Assembly: GCF_902488535.1 (NCBI RefSeq)
Contig: NZ_CABTWO010000023.1
Location: 1 to 28,906 of the forward strand
DNA length: 28,906 nt
Origin: an uncultured Mobiluncus sp.
GTDB lineage: Bacteria; Actinomycetota; Actinomycetes; Actinomycetales; Actinomycetaceae
Reading direction: 5' to 3'
The position numbers and the translations under genes were made by a program. Positions within the stretch are counted from its first letter, which is position 1; every line of letters begins with the position of its first letter. The notes below the pieces were generated by a model, which saw only the letters and a list, made by a program, of their open reading frames with translations, was not told where the DNA came from and made no database searches. Shown piece after piece: positions 21,492-28,906 of the stretch.

Positions 21492-24038
21492 ATGTCTGAC
21501 TCCCCCCTCGAACACATCCAAGACATCGACATTAACGAGGAAATGGAGCATTCCTTTCTGGAATATGCCTATTCAGTCATTCATGCGCGCGCCCTGCCAG
21601 ATGCGAAAGACGGGCTGAAACCGGTCCAGCGTCGCATCCTGTTCCAGATGAAACAAATGGGCTTGACCCCGGACAAAGGGCACGTAAAGTCCCAGCGCGT
21701 CGTCGGCGACGTCATGGGTAAGCTGCACCCTCACGGAGATTCAGCCATTTACGATGCTTTGGTGCGTCTGGCCCAGCCTTTCACCATGCGCGTGCCGCTT
21801 ATCGATGGTCACGGCAACTTTGGTTCGCTCGATGACGGACCCGCCGCGGCGCGCTACACGGAGGCGCGACTGGCTCCTGCCGCCTTAGCGCTGGTGGATG
21901 ATTTGGACGAGGATGTTGTTGACTTTGTGCCAAACTATGACAATCAGCTGACCCAGCCCGCGGTACTCCCCGCAGCGTTTCCGAACCTGCTGGTCAACGG
22001 CGCGAATGGCATCGCGGTAGGCATGGCCACCAACATTCCGCCCCACAATGTGGGCGAAACCATCAACGCCGCCATCTACCTGCTGGATCATCCGCAAGCC
22101 GATACCGAGGAACTCATGAAGTACTGCCCAGGCCCGGACCTTCCCGGTGGCGGGATTATTGTGGGCTTGGACGGAATCCGCGAAGCCTACGAAACCGGGA
22201 GAGGAATTTTCATCACTCGTGCCCGGGCGACTATCGAGCAGGTCACGGCCCGCAAACGCGGCATCGTCATTACCGAACTGCCTTACCAGGTCGGCCCCGA
22301 AAGGGTCGCTGAAAAGCTGAAAGAAACCGTCAGCTCCGGAAAGGTCAAAGGAGTATCAGGCTGGCAGGATCTGTCCGACCGGACTCACGGAATGCGCCTG
22401 GTGGTCGAGGTTAAGAACGGATTTCATCCCGAGGCTGTTTTGGCTTCGCTTTACAAGTACACTCCCCTGCAGGAATCCTTCGGCATTAATACGGTCGCCC
22501 TAGTCGATGGTCAGCCGCGCACGCTGGGCCTGAAAGCAGCCCTGCAAGTGTTTGTCGATCACCGCGTTGAGGTCACGCGGCGGCGCAGCGAGTTCCGCTT
22601 GAAGAAAAAGCAGGAACGACTGCATTTGGTCGATGGATTGCTCATCGCCGTACTGAACCTGGACGAAGTCATCGAGGTCATTCGGACCTCCGATGATTCA
22701 GCCGCGGCCCGCCAACGCTTGATGGCGGTATTCGATTTGTCCGAAGCCCAAGCGGAGTTCATCCTGGAGCTGCGGTTGCGCCGGTTGACCAAGTTTTCTC
22801 GGCTGGAACTGGAGGCAGAAGCTGACGAGCTGCGCCAAGCGATTGCCGAGCTAGAACAGATTTTGGCGTCCACCGAGAAACTGCATGACGTGGTGCGAAA
22901 TGATCTGCGCCAGACCGCTGCGAGACTCTCCACGCCGCGGCGTACCGTGTTGATGGAAGAGGACGGTTCGGCCGTGGCGGCTTCCGAAGACGCCGCGCTG
23001 CCGGTTTTGGGGGCGATGACGGTTACGGATGTGCCCTTGGAGGTTCCCGACGTGCCGTGCCGGATTGTCCTGGGTGCCGACGGGCAGGCTATCCGTTTAG
23101 CGCATACCGGTCCCGTGACACGCTTAGAGGGATTCAACAGTACGGTCGCCGGCTCTATCTTGACCCATACGCGAGGGTCCTTTGGGGTCGTCACCTCATC
23201 GGGTTTTGTGGTGCGCCTGGACGTGTTGAATCTTCCTCCTGGGGAAAAGTCCCCGCTGGCTGGCTCTGCCAGCTCCGGTGTTGCGGGGTCAACAGATTCT
23301 GCCGAGACGGCAAGTGCCGCGGCGAACGTTGCGGAGAGCATCGAAGAAAGCGCGCCCCCCTGGTCTTTGGACGGAGCTCCGCAGCTGTCAGCCGCGGCAC
23401 GATTAGAGGATGGGGAAACTGTAGTCGGTATCCTTACCTTGGATGAGGATGAAACGGTCGGTATGGTGACCGAACAGGGCATCGTGAAGCGGATGCGTCC
23501 GGACTATCCCAGCACCCAAAACCGGTTTAGCATCATCAACCTGGAGGGCACTGACCAGCTGGTTTATGCCGGGGCTTGCCCGGACGACGCCCAAATCGTG
23601 ATGATTTCAACTGATGCCCAGCTGCTGCGCACCCCGGCGAGTAAAATTCGCCCCCAAGGGCGCAACGCGGGCGGGGTCGCGGGTATGAACCTGAAAGAAA
23701 ATACGCGGGTTATTGCCGGGGCAATCGTCCCTGATGAGCTGGTCGCGGCTACCACCGTGGCTACCGTTGCCGCCATTATGAACGCCATGCCCGGAGCAAA
23801 CCAAAGCTCCATCAAGCTCACGCCTCTGGATCGCTATCCCATAAAAGGCCGGGGCGCACAGGGGGTGAGGGTGCAGCGTTTCCTAAAGGGCGAGTACGTG
23901 CTCGATATGGCTTTTGTCGGTCCGGATCCGGTTCACGCCGTGGACGCGAAAGGCAAACCGGTCAAACTGCCGGAACTGGACGAACGCCGCGACGCCTCCG
24001 GTTCGAACTTGAAATCTGATATCGCCTATTTTGGTTGA
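21492..24038 (+). CDS. parC: DNA topoisomerase IV subunit A (ParC, GyrA-like)
   Basis: This 848-aa type IIA topoisomerase cleavage subunit starts at the ATG at 21492, with an AT-rich -10-like TAAGAA 8 nt upstream and no ribosome binding site. The winged-helix region holds the catalytic Tyr122 after Arg121 (AARYTEARLAP). In the quinolone-determining region (HPHGDSAIYDA), Ser84 and Asp88 are the unsubstituted residues, so no classical resistance change is visible. A coiled-coil region (about 365-480) and a beta-pinwheel C-terminal domain follow, with only a degenerate GyrA-box-like KGRGAQGVR near the end. A low-complexity Ala/Ser/Glu insertion of about 50 residues interrupts the pinwheel at about 586-637. 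Its partner parE lies about 1.3 kb beyond its stop, on the other strand. Confidence 0.93.
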   Translation: MSDSPLEHIQDIDINEEMEHSFLEYAYSVIHARALPDAKDGLKPVQRRILFQMKQMGLTPDKGHVKSQRVVGDVMGKLHPHGDSAIYDALVRLAQPFTMRVPLIDGHGNFGSLDDGPAAARYTEARLAPAALALVDDLDEDVVDFVPNYDNQLTQPAVLPAAFPNLLVNGANGIAVGMATNIPPHNVGETINAAIYLLDHPQADTEELMKYCPGPDLPGGGIIVGLDGIREAYETGRGIFITRARATIEQVTARKRGIVITELPYQVGPERVAEKLKETVSSGKVKGVSGWQDLSDRTHGMRLVVEVKNGFHPEAVLASLYKYTPLQESFGINTVALVDGQPRTLGLKAALQVFVDHRVEVTRRRSEFRLKKKQERLHLVDGLLIAVLNLDEVIEVIRTSDDSAAARQRLMAVFDLSEAQAEFILELRLRRLTKFSRLELEAEADELRQAIAELEQILASTEKLHDVVRNDLRQTAARLSTPRRTVLMEEDGSAVAASEDAALPVLGAMTVTDVPLEVPDVPCRIVLGADGQAIRLAHTGPVTRLEGFNSTVAGSILTHTRGSFGVVTSSGFVVRLDVLNLPPGEKSPLAGSASSGVAGSTDSAETASAAANVAESIEESAPPWSLDGAPQLSAAARLEDGETVVGILTLDEDETVGMVTEQGIVKRMRPDYPSTQNRFSIINLEGTDQLVYAGACPDDAQIVMISTDAQLLRTPASKIRPQGRNAGGVAGMNLKENTRVIAGAIVPDELVAATTVATVAAIMNAMPGANQSSIKLTPLDRYPIKGRGAQGVRVQRFLKGEYVLDMAFVGPDPVHAVDAKGKPVKLPELDERRDASGSNLKSDIAYFG

Positions 24039-24108
24039 TACCGGATTTTAATATATTTCTTTTTCTGCCTGGTGGAAACGAGCCGAGTGCGATACATTAC
24101 GCTCGCGG

Positions 24109-24139
24109 CGGGGCTTGGGGAACCCTAAGCCCCGTTTTT
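24109..24139 (+). terminator. Intrinsic terminator of parC
   Basis: CGGGGCTT (24109-24116) pairs with AAGCCCCG (24127-24134), extended by GGG/CCC inside, and TTTTT follows at 24135-24139. The hairpin contains the stop codon (24125-24127) and last codons of the convergent GNAT gene, so the same bases serve as coding sequence on the other strand. Confidence 0.85.
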
Positions 24140-25207
24140 CTCTCCTTTTCGGGTCGGCAGCACCGCTGCTGACTGACGGTTCATCTGAGCAACTTCCTCA
24201 CGCAAAGCTAAGGGATCCACTGACTTTTGCGCCTCGACAGGCAGATTCACCACCCACTCGGTCGAACCTCCCGTAACTTCATACCCAAAATCTGTATAAA
24301 GTTTCGAGACCTCGGTGGGATTTTCCTGGTCCAACCCTACCGCCGCGTACTGCATTCCAGATTCCTGGTAAGCCGCAATAGCGTGGGACAGCAGCGCCGC
24401 GGCGACCTGTGTTTCGGCATAGTCGGGCAGAACTCCCAGGATTTCGGTATAGCCTTGGGTGAACCCCATCGCCTCCCAATCTTGTTCGTAGCGAGCGGAT
24501 AGCAGATACCCGGCGACCTCAGCGACATCGCTGGATTTGTCCAAGGCAATAAAAGACCACTCGGGAGCAAAGAAGGGCCGGTTCGACTGCCACGTCTGCA
24601 GATCTTGGGCGGGGGCACCTGCCGCCAGAGCCATCAGCTCGTTGTGAGCCCGACGCACATGGTCGTCGAAATCCAGGGTCCACGGGATAATTTCCAGGTA
24701 CTGACCGGGTGCCACCAGCTCCACTGGGGCTGCCAAATCTCGGCGCAGTTCCAGGTAAGTATGGGCGGGATGAAAACCGCTGGCTCGCAATTGCGGCTCA
24801 GCGTCACTCGCTGCCTGATCCACGAAACACACAATCTGGGCAGGGCGGGGCTTTTCTGCCAGCATGGCGTGAGCGGTTTGAACTTCCCATTGAAAGATGA
24901 TGGAACCGACCCCACGGTTGCGCCAACTTGTCTCTACACCCCCGGAACAGATGGCTTGGACTCCGTCGGTTTCCTCAATACGCACGATGGCATAGGCGAC
25001 CATCCGCGAATCCTGGTCCCAGGCACTCAGACCGCAAAAATCGGATTGAAAAATCGAATCAACTTCTGCCTGCGATGTGCGGTAGGGGGGATTGTCAATA
25101 CGTTCCATCTCGGCAATGAGCCGCATCAGGTCCGGCTTATGCGTTACTTCCAGCGGTTTCCAGGTGATGCCTGGAGTAGCGGCTGGGGACGCAAAAAGTT
25201 GAGCCAA
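24125..25207 (-). CDS. Tandem GNAT-domain acetyltransferase
   Basis: This 360-aa protein has two GNAT units. In the first, VETSWRNRGVGSIIFQWEV (about 90-108) carries the acetyl-CoA-binding R-x-x-G-x-G type loop. In the second, EILGVLPDYAETQVAAALLSHAI occupies the same place but lacks the glycine loop, so it is probably structural. This one-active-one-degenerate layout recalls mycothiol synthase MshD, but I see nothing that fixes the substrate. The start is a TTG at 25207 with GGGAAAGA about 5 nt upstream. It is 88 bp downstream of parE on the same strand; a hairpin lies between them. Confidence 0.75.
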   Translation of the reverse strand: MAQLFASPAATPGITWKPLEVTHKPDLMRLIAEMERIDNPPYRTSQAEVDSIFQSDFCGLSAWDQDSRMVAYAIVRIEETDGVQAICSGGVETSWRNRGVGSIIFQWEVQTAHAMLAEKPRPAQIVCFVDQAASDAEPQLRASGFHPAHTYLELRRDLAAPVELVAPGQYLEIIPWTLDFDDHVRRAHNELMALAAGAPAQDLQTWQSNRPFFAPEWSFIALDKSSDVAEVAGYLLSARYEQDWEAMGFTQGYTEILGVLPDYAETQVAAALLSHAIAAYQESGMQYAAVGLDQENPTEVSKLYTDFGYEVTGGSTEWVVNLPVEAQKSVDPLALREEVAQMNRQSAAVLPTRKGEKNGA

Positions 25208-25250
25208 ATCTTTCCCTCGCTTGTTAGGAGCCGTTGTGTGACCTTAGTTG

Positions 25251-25272
25251 ATGTCCGGTGAGAATCGGACAT
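25251..25272 (-). terminator. Hairpin between parE and the GNAT gene
   Basis: ATGTCCG (25251-25257) and CGGACAT (25266-25272) form a 7-bp stem with an 8-nt loop, 24 bp after the parE stop. No T tract follows on the minus strand, so it may be a weak terminator or only an RNA-stabilising element. Confidence 0.4.
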
Positions 25273-25295
25273 AGCCCGGAGCTTATCTGATGATT

Positions 25296-27407
25296 CTAGG
25301 CGTCAATCATCTCGGCGTCCAACTTAGAGGCTCCCTCGATGATGAATTCCCGACGCGGCGGTACTGCTGAACCCATCAACAGCTCAAAGACTTCTTCCGC
25401 CCGGTTGACAGCGGCTTCATCACTCAAACGGATTCGCCGCAGCATGCGGTGGCGCGGATCCATGGTCGTTTCCGCCAGCTGGTCAGCGTCCATTTCGCCC
25501 AGACCCTTGTAGCGCTGGATAGGTTCCTTGTAGGTTCGCCCGGTGCGTTCCAGTTTGCCCAGTTCCTTGTGGAGTTGATCCTCAGAATAGGTATAGCGGA
25601 ACTCGCCCGGTGCCTTGCCTTTCGCGTTGACCTGAATCCGGTGCAGCGGCGGAACGGCCGCAAAAACTCGGCCTGCAGCAATCATGGGCCGCATATAGCG
25701 GAAGAACAGGGTCAGCAGCAGCGTGCGGATATGTGCCCCGTCCACGTCCGCGTCCGTCATCATGATGACCTTGCCGTACCGGGCTTGTGAAATGTCGAAA
25801 GTCCGCCCCGAACCGGCCCCAAGCACCTGGATAATCGCCGCGCATTCCGCGTTAGCGAGCATTTGGGCGGTGCCGGTCTTTTGCACGTTGAGGATTTTGC
25901 CACGAATCGGGAACAGGGCTTGGAACTCGGAGTTCCGAGCAGCTTTCGCGGTGCCCAGCGCGGAATCGCCCTCCACGATGAACAACTCGGATTTCTCGAC
26001 GTCGTCACTGCGACAATCCACAAGTTTCGTCGGGAGAGTCGAGGTTTCTAGCGCGTTTTTCCGCCGCGTGATTTCTTTGGACAGCCGGGCAGACAGGCGC
26101 GAACGCATCTCGGCCACGATTTTGTCTAAGAGCGCGGAAACTTGGTTTTTGTCCTCGCGTTTCCGGGAGTTCAGCTTCGCTTCGAGCCCCTCAGCGACGA
26201 CTTTGGTCACGATTGGCTTGACTTTGGCGCTGCCCAGAGCTTCTTTCGTCTGCCCCTCAAATTCGGGTTCGGGCAGGCGCACGGTGATGACGGCGGTCAT
26301 TCCCGCCAGGATGTCTTCTTTCTCGATTTTCGATTCTTTAGCGCCAAGCTTTAGGCGCCGCGAGTTGGCTTGGATTGCCGCGCGCAAGGTTTTCACCAGT
26401 CCCGCCTCGAATCCGGCCAGGTGCGTGCCGCCGACCGGGGTCTCGATAATGTTCACGTAGCTTTGTTCCACGGTGTCGTAGCCCACTCCCCAGCGCAGTG
26501 CCACGTCTACCTCGCAGGTGCGTTCCATCTCTTTTGGCTCCAGGTGACCCGTTTTCTGGTTCGGCACTTGCACGATTTCTGTAAAAGTGCCGCTTCCCTG
26601 CAACTGCCAGGTGTCGGTGATGGCTCGGTCCGGTGCGAGATAGTCCACAAAGTCGACCGTACCGCCCTTGTGCAAGAACGTGTCGGTGAGGGTTTCCTCC
26701 CCGCGCAGGTCGGTGACGGTGATGGATAATCCGGGAACCAGGAACGAAGTTTTGCGCGCCCGGTTGGACAGGTCCTCGTAACTGAAGTCAACGTCCTTGG
26801 GGAAAATCTGGTAGTCCGCCCAGAAGCGGACCCGCGTCCCGGTGGTGCCTTTCTTAACCTTGCCGAGTTTCGTCAGCTTTGAGGAGTGCTCGAAAGGATG
26901 GAAGTCATTGTTGGGGTTCAGTTCCTCCTTGTCGCTGAACACCCCGGGTTCGCCCCGACGAAACTGTAAGCCGTGGGTGACCCCGCCCCGGTCTACCGCC
27001 ACGTCCATTCGGGCTGACAAGGCGTTGACCACCGAGGCTCCCACCCCGTGCAAGCCTCCCGCGACCTTGTACAGCCCGGCATCGAATTTGCCGCCCGCGT
27101 GCAGTTTTGTGTACACGACTTCCACACCACTCAAGCCAGTTCCGGGCACTTCGTCTATCGGCACCCCGCGTCCGTTGTCGCGCACTTCCGCCGAATGATC
27201 GGGATAAAGCACGACTTCGATGTGGTCACAGAACCCCGCCAGAGCCTCGTCGACGGAGTTATCGATGATTTCCCAAAGACAGTGCATAAGTCCGCGCCTG
27301 TCGGTCGAGCCGATATACATAGCAGGACGCTTGCGCACCGCCTCCAGCCCCTCCAAGACGGAAAGGTGGTGGGCGGAGTAATCAGAGACATCTTTTGCAG
27401 TAACCAC
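25296..27407 (-). CDS. parE: DNA topoisomerase IV subunit B (ParE)
   Basis: This 703-aa ATPase subunit pairs with ParC. The GHKL ATP site has WEIIDNSVDEA (Glu46, Asn50), DNGRGVP (from Asp77) and GGLHGVG (118-124 region); the transducer domain includes QTKEALG with the switch lysine Lys388. The TOPRIM domain has EGDSA (Glu479) and TDADVDGAHIRT (Asp552, 554 and 556) for metal-dependent cleavage. The full family length is present. The GTG at 27407 lies 7 nt after TAGGAT with no ribosome binding site, a probable leaderless start. In many actinobacteria parE and parC lie close together but not adjacent, as here. Confidence 0.94.
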   Translation of the reverse strand: MVTAKDVSDYSAHHLSVLEGLEAVRKRPAMYIGSTDRRGLMHCLWEIIDNSVDEALAGFCDHIEVVLYPDHSAEVRDNGRGVPIDEVPGTGLSGVEVVYTKLHAGGKFDAGLYKVAGGLHGVGASVVNALSARMDVAVDRGGVTHGLQFRRGEPGVFSDKEELNPNNDFHPFEHSSKLTKLGKVKKGTTGTRVRFWADYQIFPKDVDFSYEDLSNRARKTSFLVPGLSITVTDLRGEETLTDTFLHKGGTVDFVDYLAPDRAITDTWQLQGSGTFTEIVQVPNQKTGHLEPKEMERTCEVDVALRWGVGYDTVEQSYVNIIETPVGGTHLAGFEAGLVKTLRAAIQANSRRLKLGAKESKIEKEDILAGMTAVITVRLPEPEFEGQTKEALGSAKVKPIVTKVVAEGLEAKLNSRKREDKNQVSALLDKIVAEMRSRLSARLSKEITRRKNALETSTLPTKLVDCRSDDVEKSELFIVEGDSALGTAKAARNSEFQALFPIRGKILNVQKTGTAQMLANAECAAIIQVLGAGSGRTFDISQARYGKVIMMTDADVDGAHIRTLLLTLFFRYMRPMIAAGRVFAAVPPLHRIQVNAKGKAPGEFRYTYSEDQLHKELGKLERTGRTYKEPIQRYKGLGEMDADQLAETTMDPRHRMLRRIRLSDEAAVNRAEEVFELLMGSAVPPRREFIIEGASKLDAEMIDA

Positions 27408-27414
27408 GGGCTAT

Positions 27415-27420
27415 ATCCTA
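27415..27420 (-). promoter_or_regulatory. -10 box of the leaderless parE gene
   Basis: TAGGAT (27420-27415, minus strand) is followed by 7 nt and the GTG at 27407. There is no Shine-Dalgarno sequence. No convincing -35 lies 16-18 nt upstream. Confidence 0.45.
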
Positions 27421-27572
27421 TGTGCAGCGGCGCCGCGGTTCAGGTTGCCTTGCCGAGCAACCCGCTTTTTTGTCCCCCGTGCTCTCGGTTTTCGCTCTGT
27501 GTGGCCCCGTAAACTGCTGGTAGACTAAAAGGCCGATAAGGCATGAAACCCACGACACAGGAGGCGTCACCT

Positions 27573-28019
27573 TTGGAGCTGAAGGTTAAGACTTTTGCGC
27601 AGCTTAGTAACACGGAACTGTATGCGATCTTGAAACTCAGGGTTGATGTTTTCGTGGTCGAACAGGCTTGCCCCTACCCGGAAATTGATGGGCGCGATGA
27701 GGGTTCTCTGCACGTGTGGCTGGAACAGGACGGCGAGATTCTGGCTTACCTGCGCGTCTTGGACCGCGGCGTGGAGAGCGAATATGTCGCAATCGGCCGC
27801 GTCATTGCCGCGCGCCGCCGCCAGGGCTTGGGCTCTGAAATCATGAAAGCGGGAATACGCGTGGCCCAAGAGCGTTTCCACGCCGAAGCCATTTATCTGG
27901 AGGGACAGGTTTACGCCCAAGGTTTCTATGAAAGCCTCGGGTTCCGCCAGATTTCCGAGCCTTACTTGGAGGACAATATCCCCCACATCAAGATGCTGCG
28001 CGAGTCTGACCCGAGCTAG
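27573..28019 (+). CDS. elaA: ElaA-type GNAT acetyltransferase
   Basis: This 148-aa protein matches the ElaA family: LYAILKLRVDVFVVEQACPYPEIDGRD near the N-terminus, LAYLRVLDRG, then IGRVIAARRRQGLGSEIM with the acetyl-CoA loop R-R-Q-G-L-G and YAQGFYESLGFR near the end. I start it at the TTG at 27573, because AGGAGG (27559-27564) lies 8 nt upstream and E. coli ElaA begins at the equivalent place; the ATG at 27543 is the alternative and would put that site inside the gene. The substrate is not known. It diverges from parE and ends about 100 bp before a strong hairpin. Confidence 0.88.
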   Translation: MELKVKTFAQLSNTELYAILKLRVDVFVVEQACPYPEIDGRDEGSLHVWLEQDGEILAYLRVLDRGVESEYVAIGRVIAARRRQGLGSEIMKAGIRVAQERFHAEAIYLEGQVYAQGFYESLGFRQISEPYLEDNIPHIKMLRESDPS

Positions 28020-28120
28020 GTGCCGCCCGCACCGGCTGGCACCGCACCGAAGACCGCACGGAGATTTTGTTTAGCGCTGCTGGGCTCCGGGTAATAATTC
28101 GTGCGCTATTTTGGGCATAA

Positions 28121-28156
28121 GTTGGGGGTGTCTGCCTTGCGGCAGACACCCCCAAC
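28121..28156. terminator. Perfect 16-bp hairpin, probable bidirectional terminator
   Basis: GTTGGGGGTGTCTGCC (28121-28136) and GGCAGACACCCCCAAC (28141-28156) form a perfect stem with the loop TTGC. It lies between the convergent ElaA and surface-protein genes. No T tract follows on either side, a form common in actinobacteria. A second, weaker pair, TGGTCAG (28158-28164) and CTGACCA (28177-28183), is adjacent. Confidence 0.75.
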
Positions 28157-28203
28157 ATGGTCAGGAATGCGAGTTTCTGACCATCAGCCAGTTTCAGATG
28201 CGG

Positions 28204-28906
28204 CTAAGCTATAGCTGTCCACCAGTACGGATTGTTTTCGGTCGAATTCTCACCATCCCAATAGAAACACTTTAAACCAGTTTTGTCAGCGGCACAGGAA
28301 TAGGCTAATCCCGGAACACCTCCTCCTTCGAAGCGTTTTCCGTAGGGGAATGGTTTGGCCCATTCGGGATGTTCAGCACCTTTACGGCACTGGGAAAGAT
28401 AAAAAGCAAAGCCATCTGCATCCACGTTGTTGGGTTTGGGTTTGGCTGCAAGGAACGTTCCAAAACCGTAAATAGCCGTAGGATCCGTCATGTCACCGTA
28501 ATCTCGGTAATTCGGATCGGTGAACCAGCGTTGCGCGTTGCTCAAATCCCCAAACTTCCAAGGCCACATATCCAGAAGGCGTTGCGGAGTCATGTCAGTG
28601 TAAGGTTCGGCTTTAAAAACCATCGGCATCCCAATTGCATCGTAGAAAATACGGAATTCGTCTCCATCTTCCAGGCAGTACGAATACGAAGCGATGTCGC
28701 TCGGTAAGTGCTCGGGTTCGCCTGCTAATGGGTAGTTGGCGCGCATTTCTGCGAGGGTCATGTCTAGCAATGGTTTCTTGGGGATGATGCCGGTGGCGGC
28801 GGCTTGGACGGTAGCATCGGGCATGACGCCGGTCCCGCCGATAATCATCAGTTTGCTAGCACCTAGGGCGTCAGCTTTCGCTTTCACACCCTCCCCGTTA
28901 GCTGGG
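28204..28906 (-). CDS. C-terminal part of a surface protein with cell-wall-binding-repeat-like segment
   Basis: The frame is open to the window edge, so the gene starts beyond it; a GTG at 28887 is internal to the visible frame and is not needed as a start. The first part (ALGASKLMIIGGTGVMPDATVQAA) matches the IGGTGVVSD pattern of cell-wall-binding repeat 2 domains, which anchor exported proteins to secondary wall polymers. About 190 residues follow with many aromatics (WPWKFGDLSNAQRWF, NNPYWWTAIA) and three cysteines (in YCLEDG, LSQCRKG, YSCAADK) plus a fourth near the end (KCFYWDG), which could form disulfides outside the cell. I do not recognise this C-terminal domain. A strong hairpin follows the gene. 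Confidence 0.7.
   Translation of the reverse strand, partial: PANGEGVKAKADALGASKLMIIGGTGVMPDATVQAAATGIIPKKPLLDMTLAEMRANYPLAGEPEHLPSDIASYSYCLEDGDEFRIFYDAIGMPMVFKAEPYTDMTPQRLLDMWPWKFGDLSNAQRWFTDPNYRDYGDMTDPTAIYGFGTFLAAKPKPNNVDADGFAFYLSQCRKGAEHPEWAKPFPYGKRFEGGGVPGLAYSCAADKTGLKCFYWDGENSTENNPYWWTAIA

Noticed and set aside
22559..23482. Minus-strand ORF of 307 codons antisense to parC
   Set aside because: It is a Ser/Arg/Thr-rich shadow frame opposite a certain gene.

Overview
The window reads as chromosomal DNA of a moderately high-GC actinobacterium, most likely Actinomycetaceae and possibly Mobiluncus. The support is conserved actinobacterial synteny plus a surface protein with a cell-wall-binding-repeat-like N-terminus at the right edge. 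The genus is a guess; the phylum is firm. About 24 protein genes are supported. Several of them seem to be leaderless, with a TANNNT -10 box 6-8 nt before an ATG or GTG, a style known from this phylum.

Region 1 (1-841) is the right end of an integrated mobile element. It ends in a 49-50 nt 3' fragment of tRNA-Val(CAC) that lacks the 5' half, which is the usual scar of integration into a tRNA gene, so the element lies to the left. It carries a 122-aa gene of unknown function, whose near-consensus promoter has a palindrome in its spacer, and the start of a second gene. Diverging from these is a compact unit: a promoter, two hairpins of the form CCCCGC-NNTA-GCGGGG that resemble type I-E CRISPR repeats, and a strong terminator-like hairpin. 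I propose this as a small RNA that may mimic CRISPR repeats (a Racr-like RNA anti-CRISPR). It is the most interesting item here, and it is an inference.

Region 2 (893-8137) holds housekeeping genes: an SGNH hydrolase, glycogen debranching enzyme GlgX, a DUF3000 protein, ribonuclease D and, convergent with it, DXP synthase (dxs). Region 3 (8258-15418, minus strand) holds aconitase acnA with its own operator-like palindrome and a strong terminator, a polytopic protein resembling the CruF/DUF422 carotenoid hydratase family, a TRAM-domain uracil-5 RNA methyltransferase lacking the usual iron-sulfur cysteines, and an APC-family permease.

Region 4 (15505-20231) is the conserved block ceoB-ceoC (RCK/TrkA potassium regulators), DUF3159, OB-fold protein, DUF3710 and DUF4193, followed by divergent sepH. 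The order matches the Mycobacterium tuberculosis Rv2690c-Rv2699c block from memory, but dut and the DUF3093 gene are absent. Region 5 (20239-27407) holds an alkaline-phosphatase-superfamily protein, topoisomerase IV subunits parC and parE on opposite strands, and a tandem-GNAT protein between them. Region 6 (27573-28906) holds an ElaA-type acetyltransferase and the C-terminal part of the surface protein, separated by a perfect 16-bp hairpin.
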